DNA from: Purshia tridentata
Lineage: Eukaryota > Streptophyta > Magnoliopsida > Rosales > Rosaceae
Length of the DNA: 64,000 bases
Direction of reading: 5' to 3'
Assembly (NCBI GenBank): GCA_003254885.1
Contig: QANT01002714.1
Coordinates: forward strand, 56,822-120,821
Position 1 is the first letter of the stretch; each line of letters opens with the position of its first letter. Both the position numbers and the translations under genes were made by a program. This document shows positions 50,399 to 60,105 of the stretch, one piece after another. The notes beneath the pieces were generated by a model that worked only from the letters and a program-made list of their open reading frames with translations, was not told the origin of the DNA and made no database searches.

Positions 50399-52255
50399 CT
50401 CTCAATAACTCTCATCAATTCTTTTTCACCCATGCAAGTCTCTTTGCCTTTTGTTATAATTTAACTCTTTAAAACCACTGGAAATGAGGAAAATGTAATA
50501 AATATGCTTCTGGTTCGACTTCTTAAGTTTGAAATAAGGGCCCAAACATTTTCAAGACCTAAGCAAGTTCAGTGTGATTGATGGAGACCAAAGTACTCAT
50601 GCGAAGTGGATCACTTGGTCCTCACATTTTGTTGTATGTTAAAGCTCTATTAATTCGGTCAACTTGGTTGGAACTTTCTAATCTATAGAATAAAGTTTCC
50701 ATGGAGTGAAATTTTGATAATACAGGACAGTTTCTTGGTGTCAAGAGTATGAACCACCACACTTGCCCCCTTTACACAATTTACCTTCTATCCATGAGAA
50801 ATTTGTTACACCAGCATAGTTTATTAGATACAGACTGCCTTTGTTCATGTTATATGATATCTGGGCCTCTCTTAGTGGAAACTTATGTACTTCCATAAAG
50901 TTTTTGCTTAAGTTCTTAAATTTTTCAACGGAGGATTACAACTTCTTGTGTAAATAAAGGCTTGCACAAAAAAAATTAGAATTAAAATTTTAAAAAAACT
51001 TTTATAAGATTGAGAATAAAAGTTCTGTGGCTTCATATGTTCAGGCCTAAGGCACATTATCTGTTTTTTCCCATTCTTTTTGTATTGCATCAATTTTGGT
51101 GGAAATTTCATTGCGCTCTGTTAAACATGAAAGTTTTGACCCTTCAGGCGTCCTATTGAAGAAATTCTGAAGCTATTACCTGGACCACATTCGGAAACAA
51201 AGAGAGTCAGTGCATTTCTCTTGAGTTATTGCTGGCTTTTTTTTTCTTTTTTTTTTCTTTTTGTTGTAAATTTTGCTTCCTATTACTTCGTCTCTACATG
51301 TTAAACCCCTATTCTGGTGTAATATTTTACAGGGCCGATTCTCAAGCAGTGCATCATTTGACACTTTGCCAGGGGCGGCGTCAGCCAGTATAGACAAGTA
51401 TGTGTCAACTGGACCTAATTTATAAGACTCTGCTATGGCCTATGAGTACTGTATTGTTAATATTGTGAGATTTTACTGCTGGGTTGTTTTACACAAAAAA
51501 CTGGTTCAGATACAGGTATTATAGTTTTCAGATTGATAGGAAGCAATTTGTAGTTGTTGATATTGTGAAATTCTTGTGCTGGGTTGTTTTACACATAAAA
51601 AACTGGTTCAGATACAGGCATTATAGTTTGCTGATTGATATGAAGCAATTTGTAGCTGTAATGGTATTATAAGACCATAAATTTTTCTGATATTTGTCGT
51701 ATTCGTGATATAGATTTTTTCAGCAAAAATACTTTGTGAGGGAAGAAATATGGCTAAAGCAGTTTACACCATATGCATGGCTTCTATCAAAGTATTTACT
51801 GCAAAATTTTGATTAGTTGTGTGCTAATGTCTCATATTTACTTCATTGTGGTGCTCCTTGTAAACTCCAGGGTGGCTGATGGAAGGCGCTCCCTAGTACT
51901 TGTTGTCTTCATTGGAGGTGTAACATTTGCGGAGATTTCTGCTCTTCGATTTCTCAGTTCTCAGGTATTTTAGTTGTTATGCACATAAGGAACCTACGAT
52001 ATGTCATTAGGTTATACAATTTGGTAGGTGGACGGGTTGTGAGACATTTGTGGAACCATTTTATTTGTTCATGTGTTTGGGCAGATTATCCAGAGATTTC
52101 TGTTCTCTCATTTGTTTTCTTCTTGTTATCCTAATATTACGGCAATTTTGATCTTGTAGGAAGGGATGGCATATGATTTGATAGTTGGGACAACGAAAAT
52201 TGTTAGCGGCCATAGCTTGACTGAAACATTTGTGGGGAAGTTGGATGACCTGTAA
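45120..52255 (+). CDS. VPS33: Vacuolar protein sorting 33 (Sec1/Munc18 protein of HOPS/CORVET)
   Basis: SM-family protein that binds SNAREs in the HOPS and CORVET tethering complexes on the vacuole and endosomes. Exons: 45120-45172, 45277-45316, 45585-45665, 45918-46112, 46237-46347, 46493-46558, 46815-46922, 47032-47076, 47263-47319, 47771-47868, 48496-48547, 48681-48737, 48877-48939, 49023-49129, 49237-49359, 49449-49530, 49657-49727, 50211-50291, 51148-51205, 51333-51397, 51871-51964, 52160-52255. They give 600 residues, close to plant VPS33. The Sec1-like fold spans the protein; marks include [10 protein letters not shown]-like [17 protein letters not shown] early, [20 protein letters not shown] (the SM core) and [19 protein letters not shown] near the end. 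Exon 2 appears twice because of a gap artefact; only one copy fits the frame. Intron 15 has a GC donor. Confidence 0.94.
45268..45512. repeat. 122-bp direct duplication around a single N (assembly artefact)
   Basis: 45268-45389 and 45391-45512 are the same 122 bases with the N at 45390 between them. They differ at one site (T at 45350, C at 45473). Each contains the 40-bp VPS33 exon 2. This is what two overlapping contig ends look like when they are joined without merging. Confidence 0.92.
47084..47121. repeat. Compound CT/GT microsatellite in a VPS33 intron
   Basis: A (CT)n run is followed shortly by a (TG)n run just downstream of the exon 8 donor. Confidence 0.85.
50338..50399. repeat. Long poly-T tract in a VPS33 intron
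   Basis: A few TTTG units lead into a run of almost fifty Ts, within the intron after exon 18. The exact length is unreliable in most assemblies. Confidence 0.85.
51461..51665. repeat. 100-bp tandem duplication in a VPS33 intron
   Basis: Two adjacent units start TATTGTGAGATT (51461) and TATTGTGAAATT (51561). Both contain CTGGGTTGTTTTACACA, AACTGGTTCAGATACAGG and AAGCAATTTGTAG. Identity is high but not complete. Confidence 0.85.
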
Positions 52256-52917
52256 AATTTTGCTTGTTTTATTTTCTTCTATATTCTGCCTAGTATGAAT
52301 AGATCATGAGGCTTCTTCGTGTGACTGCAAATCAGTGTGGGTTATGCTGATCAATGTTTTTGTTATTCTAGAGGTTTTCTTATTGATTTAGATGGAGTAA
52401 TATAAGCCCTTTCCATATTTTGGACGATTTTGTTTGGTTTGAAGTTTGAACTGACATTGAGGTATTATTATTATTAACCGAGAAGCTTACAGTTTATTTC
52501 TTCACAAGTCATAGACTCTACAAATGAGCCTCTCATCGCCAAAACTAGAAAACTCATTAAGGCATTCCATTTGTGTGATGTTAAGAAGCGCTTTTGTAGG
52601 AAGTTTTCTTGTTAGAAGCACATAAATTAAAGCCAGTGTTCCTGTGTATTGCTTCCTCAAAAAGGCGTGTATATAATAATAAAGCATTGTTTTTTTTTTT
52701 TTGACCATTAAAAGATTTAAAATGCTTTCAAACCTTCTAAAGGGGATTGTAATGGAGTGCCTCAAAGGTGCTTGAACGGGTATATTAATGGATGGTACTT
52801 TACATGAATAATGCAAAAATCAAAGAATTCTCACAATTGTTAAATCTGGGAGCAAAAGCTGTCGCTTAAAATGAATACAAATAAAATTTTATACAACTTT
52901 TCAAAATGTTGGCAGTC
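52256..52917. other. Intergenic between convergent VPS33 and YIF1
   Basis: 662 bp that should hold both 3' UTRs; T-run at about 52690-52702. No gene seen. Confidence 0.65.
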
Positions 52918-54985
52918 TTATATAAGCCAATTAACACCAATGTTGCCAAGCCATATAAAAAGTGGGAACTGAGCCAAAGCAATAAAGAGCAAGAGATAAT
53001 GGTGCTTGCTGGAATCAAAACTCCTGACCTCCGCAAAGAGGACTCTCTTCATAGTCTTCACCAAGAAGACTCCCATGCATAAACAGGTCCAGGGCATCAA
53101 AAAATAGTACGAGTGACTCCACATAATCCGTCCAAGTACAGCCAAGCACAACCCAGTAAAAGTATACCCTGCATATGCCACAATGTCTAGCAAGGGTGCC
53201 TCACCACTGCCCAATGAAAACAATGTAACTTTCAGCAGTAAAACTTGCAAAAACCAGCCAAGCAATCCCTTGATGAACATCCAGTTCAGAGCCTCAGGGC
53301 TAAACCTGTCAATAAACAAAAAACCGATTTTAAGAGATCATGAGTAATAAGAGAGATAAGAGTTTCTGAGTTTACAAGGTTGAAATAAAAAATAAAAAAA
53401 TTGACTACGCACACAAAAAATTAAGCCCCTCAATGAAAACTTCAATTTAACCATAATGCAGTCAGAACCTCAGGAAGCCAATCCACACTCAAAACATCGC
53501 AGTGGTAACAAAATCTTTTGGCAGCTGAGGTAAAGAGCCACTAGCTAATTGTTTTGGATTGATTTCTAACTGAAAGATATTGCTTTCTCTAAAGAAATAG
53601 AAACTAACAGTTTTAATATCCATCGGGAAAAGGCATAATATTAACAAAATACAAGAATATTCAGCTCACGTCTAAAGCGAAGATAAACTCAATTTTCATT
53701 CTTATTTGAAAATGATTTCAGATCACAGCATCAACCTGAATAAAAGAGGAAACTGCTTAGAGTAACATCTCAAAATTTCATAACTTACTTTCCATGAAGA
53801 CCCAATGAGAAGCCAGCCAGAACCACACAGGTACCAAATGCCATAAATGGAATGTACAGGTCTGGTGCATTGATGTCATAAATGGGGGGTTTATAAGAAA
53901 GCCTGCCTCCTACTGGCTCAGTTATTCGTGTCCAATGGCCCTAAAAAAGATGGGAGGGGAGAGATTAAGTTCTATGACAAGACAATCTGATTCGACAAAG
54001 AAGTCCAAAGGTTAGTGGTGCTTACCCTGTGCAAAAATGGAAATAGAACCACCTTCAATTTGTTTCTCACATAATGGTCATTCACTTGGAAGTAGTATTG
54101 AGGATCAGAGAAATACCTACTGATCTGCTCATTTCAACACAAAATATCAGAATCAAGCTAAGAACCTTATATTAAGTACAAATTTAAAAAGAACTTCTAG
54201 CATCTAAGAAGAAATATACAAGGCCATTACAGTTTTAAAGTGGTTCAACATACTTTATGAGTTAAGAGATCAACACAAAATGTTTTACGTAGCATTTATT
54301 TTGACTAAAAAAATAATTTATAATTTTCATGGAATTGAAATAGATATAGCAGGCTTAGCAACATCTCCATAAAAACCTCCAACGTGTGCATAAGGCCACT
54401 ATGTACAATACAATAGACGATCTAATTAACATGGAGAATCAAACTTTCAACCCAATGAAGAGCTATGGAAGACAAAGAGAAAAAGAATGGAACTGGATCA
54501 AGCCTTTCCAAAGCATTCATCCAATATGGTACTGATCATAAGACATCATCTAATTGAGGTCATACTTCCCATAAAACCATGTCATATCAAATTAAAAGCA
54601 AGTTGATCTAAGAAAACCTAGGACCCAGATTGATTCTGGTGAACATGCTATTTGCTAGAATAACCTTCCAAACCTTCATATGAATTTGCAGATAATAACA
54701 CTTGAATAAAAAAACTTTTTAATTTTACCAAATAAGAGCTGCAAGGTAATAAAATCATAATATTATCCTTATCTTTTTTAGTTTAACCCAGATCATAACC
54801 TTTGTGCTACTTACATTGCTTTGTACATACTCAGAGCTTGATCCTAAGATTTTCTCTCCATATGCACCCAATCCACCTCGGATAAGTCCTGATCCAGCAC
54901 CATAAAGCGTATTTCCAAAAGGATTAGGCTGCAAATTTTCAGGTGGTCTTGACACCCCAGGCTGAGTTTCCCCAGTATAGTACAT
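52918..54985 (-). CDS. YIF1-family protein, ER-Golgi transport membrane protein
   Basis: YIF1/Yip1-interacting factor proteins are multi-pass membrane proteins that work with YIP1 and Rab GTPases in ER-to-Golgi COPII traffic. Four coding exons (minus): 54815-54985, 54026-54124, 53789-53940, 52918-53305; 269 residues. The N-terminal third is cytosolic ([20 protein letters not shown]; then [20 protein letters not shown]). It is followed by the conserved [19 protein letters not shown] and about five hydrophobic segments in the C-terminal half (near 125-145, 160-180, 185-205, 210-230 and 245-265). The start [10 protein letters not shown] matches the usual YIF1 N-terminus. An upstream exon with a good donor at about 55737 joins in front of it and is taken as 5' UTR. 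The isoform (YIF1A or YIF1B) cannot be told. Confidence 0.9.
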
Positions 54986-56200
54986 TTCTGTAATTAAACA
55001 CACACACACAAACAAAAAATGCAGTCAGATCAAGATTGCTTCAATTATAATGGACCTAGCACACAAGACTTCACCAGTGATAAGTATCTCTAATTAAAGT
55101 CAATAATTCTAATTGCAACTATAATTTTGCACTCCGAAATGATTCCAGCATTGTCAGTCACGTATCTATCAGTAAGCCTCATATTACTACTACCTAGCAC
55201 AAGACTTGTGTATTGCCTTAAATAGAGAAACTCATAGAAAAGTGAGATTTTGTGTTTCCGTAGTATCCATATATAAAGTACAAATTTGAAATCCCTAGCT
55301 TATCATTTGGTGCATTTACAGTGAAATCCAAATTCCTCTTTAAAAGCATAAAAGAAAATTTGAGATAAACTAAATGCTGATCAATCCCATATAGATTAAA
55401 GTGAATCACACACCAAATATCAAATTATACAAAATGTGAATGCCAACCACAACTATTTCAAAATTACATCATGTAAACCAGCTCTTTTCAAAAAAAACAA
55501 GATCTTATGCCAAACTCATCGAACCCAAAATATAATGAATCTAAGAATTAACCAATTCAATCCCAAAATCATTCCCATTTTGAAACCAGAAAAGGCCTAA
55601 TTACATAAGAAAGACACAGTGACGAACAACAAAGCGACGTAAGTCCGAAGTTCAGAAGAAGAATCGAGAACTAAGAACAACGCACAAGTTCAGAAGGAAT
55701 CAATGAAAATATTTCAATGCAGATTGAAAATCATACTCACTGGTGACTTCGCAGAATGATTCCTCGTCGAGCGCGGGTTCTCCGTTCTTGTGGTGGTGGT
55801 GGTCTGAAGACGAGAGAGACGGTCAGCCGGTGAACGAGATTGAAGAGAAGAGTCGGATATATAATGACCAGTTTAACCCTGTAAAAACTGAAAATTTACT
55901 TTGAATAAATGGGTAATATGGACCGGGTTGGAAACGGGTTAAGAGAGTAGTTATTTTATTTATAATTATTTGAATAAACGGATTAATTGTTTTTACTCCT
56001 AAACCAAAGGTCCGAATCCAAATATATTTTTTAATTAAGAACACTTAATATATTCTCTTATGAATCTCTTTTTTTTTTTTTTTTGGTTGTGATTTTTGCT
56101 AATTTACCTCTTAATATATTGTCTTCAATTAAGAGATTTATCAACTAATAAAATTGGCACTCAAGCTTTACATACGCTTTGTAAATATGCATCATGGTAG
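54986..56200 (-). promoter_or_regulatory. YIF1 5' leader intron and promoter region
   Basis: An acceptor ends at 54988, three bases before the YIF1 start codon. A matching donor (CACCAGTGAGT, minus strand) lies near 55737, with a GC-richer leader exon upstream at about 55737-55850. This gives a 5'-UTR intron of about 0.75 kb. Upstream DNA to 56200 is AT-rich with no further signal. Confidence 0.5.
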
Positions 56201-56437
56201 ATAATTGTTGAACTGTAAAAATTCAAAAAAAATAAAAGAAGTTCAAGTTACAGTCCTACATTAGAGTGTCCAAATAAAGTTAAACTCCTAAATAGATGAA
56301 ATAAGTGATAAAGATAAAGAAAATCTCATGTTAAAAAATATGAGAGTCTATCAGATTATTTTATCTCTAAGTGTGATCACCATTTAAATTTAAATTTTAG
56401 ATAATGACATTCTCATCTCTTTAGACTTCTGGTGGTC

Positions 56438-56453
56438 TCTATAAATAGAGCAT
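56438..56453 (+). promoter_or_regulatory. Candidate TATA box inside the solo LTR
   Basis: TCTCTATAAATAGAGC is a strong plant-type TATA motif, placed about 235 bp into the LTR. A purine-rich stretch (56465-56580) follows it, as often seen in transcribed leaders. This would be the U3/R start if the plus strand is the element's sense strand. Confidence 0.5.
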
Positions 56454-56713
56454 GAGAGGTTCATAAAATGGGAGGAGGGAAACAAACATCTAAAGGCTGC
56501 AGAGGAAAGAAGAGGGTTCTAAAGAGAGAAGTGAAAAGATAGCACTGAAAGACTGAAGGAAGAAAGAGAGTACATGGAGGAATTCTGGTGTTGCAAAAAT
56601 CAACTTCAGGTACAGCTCTTATACGGCGGTGCCAAATCCTTTAAGAGATGGCATTTCTCTTCATTAGTCACTTAATCCCTTAAAATTTAATAGCAGTACG
56701 CTCTTGAGTTGAG

Positions 56714-56917
56714 TGGTGCTTGCGAGCACCATGAATCCGATAGCATGCTGCTATCCTATGTAGTGACTGCAGTCACTACGACCCAAATCGGTGTCTGCGT
56801 GACACCACAAAAAATTGGTTTCGACTGAAACCACAAAAAATAGATTCGGTTGAATCCCAAAGAAAAGAGGAAATATTTAACTAAATCCTAAAGAAAAAAA
56901 AATGGAATTTAGTTAAA
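56714..56917 (+). other. Row of seven consecutive small inverted repeats (hairpin array)
   Basis: Back-to-back inverted repeats with different stems: 56714-56731 (TGGTGCT/AGCACCA, loop TGCG); 56739-56755 (GATAGCA/TGCTATC, loop TGC); 56760-56779, a perfect 20-bp palindrome; 56790-56806 (GGTGTC/GACACC, loop TGCGT); 56817-56832 (GGTTTC/GAAACC, loop GACT); 56843-56856 (GATTC/GAATC, loop GGTT); 56876-56917 (13-bp stem with one bulged base). Spacers after the fourth and fifth stems share ACCACAAAAAAT. The stems differ in sequence, so this is not a simple tandem repeat. Function unknown; it sits downstream of the TATA box and would be in the transcribed leader. Confidence 0.8.
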
Positions 56918-58401
56918 ATCCTTTTCTCCAAAACGGCCCATCAAATTGCCATGGAGGAATGACTTCCTCTGTCTTCAGCCAACAAAGAAAGGGCCCCTTG
57001 TTTTATGCCTCACGGCCTGCACACCAAGAAAGGAAACAAAAAGATTTCTTGTTGTGAGATTGACGCACATATATGGAGGGAAAACACATGAGAGCAAATG
57101 AAGAAAAATAAATGAGTTAACATTTTTGACCCCTGCGGTCAAAATGCCCAAAACTTGGGATTGCATCAATCCCCAATTTCAAGAGGATTAAATAACCCAT
57201 TGAAGAAAAAGGAAGCTTATTGTGGCAATCCTCCCGCCAGCATGATACATAAAGCAAATAAATGCTAAACTCATGTTTACCTAATATTGTTGGCAAGTTT
57301 GGAGATATGCGAATAAATAAAAAGGGGATGCATTGAATTTGCAAGGAGGCAAGGCAATTGCTCTTTCAATTTGTGCCAGCAGCGTCAGAGGCCACTGTGG
57401 TTTCTAAAACTCATGACTATCTTGCCCATTATAAATAAAAAGTGTCAATTAATTAACAATCGACACAAAATAATTAATGGGCACATAGTTAAATTCATAC
57501 TTGTCTATTAAAAATATAAAACGTGACAATTAATAAATAATTGATACAAAATATTTAGTGAGCACATATTTAAATTCATATTTACCCATTATAAATAAAA
57601 AGGGGTGTCAATTAATTAGTGGGCATATATATTCAAACTCATGTTAACCCAATAAAATAATGTGCAAACTATTTTTAAGCCACAACTAACCTTCTTATTT
57701 AGTCTTAAACCATCGTTTTTACTATTATTAGTTTCAAGTCATTATTTTGTCCTTTTTTTTATTTTAAAGCTATTATTCATTAATTTTTAAAAATAATTAT
57801 TACAATTAATTAAAATGTAATATATAATGAGAGCAAATTTTTTGCAACTGCCACGTGGCTTATAAATTAACCATTGTTTGTACTTTTTATAATAAATATA
57901 ATTTAAAATTAAAAAAGAGAAACGAATATCTACAGTAAAGTGTAACTCTTTTATTTTTAAAGTGTAATTCTTATTGAGTTAAGATTTAGTTTTGAGTTTT
58001 TCTTGAGTTACATTTTGGTTTAATTTTTTTGGTCTCACGTCATATGTTAAGAGTTACACTTTACTTAATTTTTTTTTTATAGTTGAAATTTTTTTTTTGC
58101 TTAAAAATATATTTTGTGGCTTATTAATAAAGAATTATATTTATTGTGGCTTAAAAATAAATTTATTTAAAGTTTGGGTTTATAACTAAAAAATATAATA
58201 AATTGTGGCTTATTAATAAAGTACTCTAAAATAATAAACGTGTCATTTAACAAATAAATGATATAAATATATTAATGAGCATATTTCTTTAAATCCAAAT
58301 TCCAAATTTCCAAGTCCAAATTCCAAATTCATTTTCTCAATTGGTACAAAACCAAGTCTCCAAAATGGCACAAAGCCAATCAAATTTAAATCCTTGTGAA
58401 C

Positions 58402-59357
58402 TACATTGGGTTGATTCCGTTAAGGGTATATAGGCAACCTACTCAAATTTAGGTGTAACCACAACCAAATCTCCAAAAATTAATTCTATACACAAAGTCT
58501 CTGAATTAATTTATCAATTTAAATCCAAGGGCGCTAAACCCTACCCAAATTACTAAAATCATTTAAATGGGTCATTCACCTATTTAATTCCCAAAAGCAA
58601 CGAACTACATTCGGTTTGATCCCGTCAAGGGTATATAGGCAACCTATACTTAAATTTAGGTGCGACCGTAACCGAATTTAATCCATTCAAATTTCTCAGA
58701 AATTAATTCCATACACAAAGTCTCTGAATTAATTTCTCAATTCAAATCCAAGGGCTCTAAACCCTACCCAAATTACTAAAATCATTTAAATGGGTCATTC
58801 ACCCATTTAATTCCTAAAAGTTTGGAACTACGTGTGGTTTGATCCCGCAAAGGGTACGTAGGCAATCTAAAACCAAATCTAGATACAACCGCATTCCAAA
58901 TTGAATCCCTGGTCAACTCATTCAAATTCACCAAACAAATTATCCAAATAAATCTCAATTTTCCAACGAGTCATTCACTCATTGGGAATCACAAATCCAA
59001 GCACTCACACATTTCGGTAAATGATTTCAGTTTCGTCATGATTGGAATCAAAAGGTTTTCTCTTGTACAATCATTTAAATGGGTCATTCACCCATTTAAT
59101 TCCTGAAAGTTTGGAACTACGTGTGGTTTGATCCCGCAAAGGGTACGTAGGCAATCTAAAACCAAATCTAGATATAACCGCATTCCAAATTGAATCCCTG
59201 GTCAACTCAATCAAATTCACCAAACAAATTATTCAAATAAATCTCAATTTTTCAACGAGTCATTCACTCATTGGGAATCCCAAATCCAAGCACTCACACA
59301 TCTCGGTAAATGATTTCAGTTCCGTCATGATTGGAATCAAAAGGTTTTCTCTTGTAC
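58402..59357. repeat. Diverged tandem units with a GGGTAYRTAGGCAA motif
   Basis: Four units share GAACTAC(A/G)T..GGTT(T)GAT(C/T)CCG followed by AAGGGTA(T/C)(A/G)TAGGCAA(C/T)CT. They start near 58400, 58603, 58824 and 59115. The last two belong to a long, nearly identical 288-bp duplication (about 58782-59069 and 59070-59357). The first two have drifted further. All lie within the solo LTR. Confidence 0.75.
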
Positions 59358-59519
59358 CTTATAACAAGAGATTATAATTAAAAGATACACTCCATCTTGA
59401 ATGGGTCGTATCCTAAATAATAAAACTCTATTTCCTAAAATGAGTAGAGTGGGATTATATTGGGTAACAAATATAAATTATTAATATAATAATTTATCAA
59501 ATTTTTCTTCAACAATAAT

Positions 59520-60105
59520 GTAGCATAGTGGGTTGCAGTTAGAAACTTAGAAAGTAACAAACACGACCAAGAATACAAAATTTGAAGTTAATAAGTTTAC
59601 ATTGAGTATAACGGAATCTGATGAAGCTGTCGAACACAATTGAAAACAAGTTATTTTCTAGGCAACCGAAGATGGCACCCAATCCTTCCTTTGTCAAAAG
59701 TAGTCCTCAGTTCAAATCATAGATAACAATTGTCGATCAAAAACAACAAAAACCAAGACTCTTTTTGATGTGATGATGTTCCCTAGAAAGGCCGGCCATA
59801 TTGAAAAGTTGAAGAATGAAGAATTTTTCTCGTATTCTTTTTCATTTCTTTCTTGTGGAAACTCTTCACTTAAATACAACCATGAACACATGATATGCAA
59901 CCAATCCCCCTTGTGTACCTAACCCGCCAACATACTCTACATATCCCTTTTGTACATGAACACCAATTTAGTGACTGTAAATATATATATATGGTACACC
60001 TCCAAGTAACACAACTTTCTGCATTGCCTCTATATACTATACTTTCTTCATCCTAATAATAGTTTTTACTCTAAAATGCAATAAGAAACATGAACCCTTG
60101 GGATT
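59520..60105. other. Spacer and PUB14 3' UTR
   Basis: Between the solo LTR and the PUB14 stop. AT-rich; the part nearest the gene is likely the 3' UTR. No separate gene is seen. Confidence 0.55.

Larger units (their letters stand above)
56206..59514. mobile_element. Solo LTR of an LTR retrotransposon, 3309 bp
   Basis: The element begins TGTTGAACTG and ends CTTCAACA, so its short inverted ends (TGTTGAA/TTCAACA) start with TG and end with CA as LTRs do. Both sides carry the same five bases, ATAAT (56201-56205 and 59515-59519), a normal LTR-element target duplication. There is no gag or pol frame, no second LTR copy and no primer-binding site after a first LTR, so one very long LTR left by recombination is the simplest reading. 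Inside are a TATA box, a hairpin row and several diverged repeats. Long LTRs of this size are known from Tekay/Del and Ogre lineages; the lineage is not determined here. Confidence 0.72.

Noticed and set aside
57025-57051. An eighth hairpin (CAAGAAA/TTTCTTG) as part of the hairpin array
   Set aside because: It has a 13-base loop, is AT-rich and lies about 110 bases past the array, so chance is a sufficient explanation.
58402-59357. A CRISPR-like array because of regularly spaced repeats
   Set aside because: Spacing is irregular, the units are long and diverged, and the DNA is a plant LTR.
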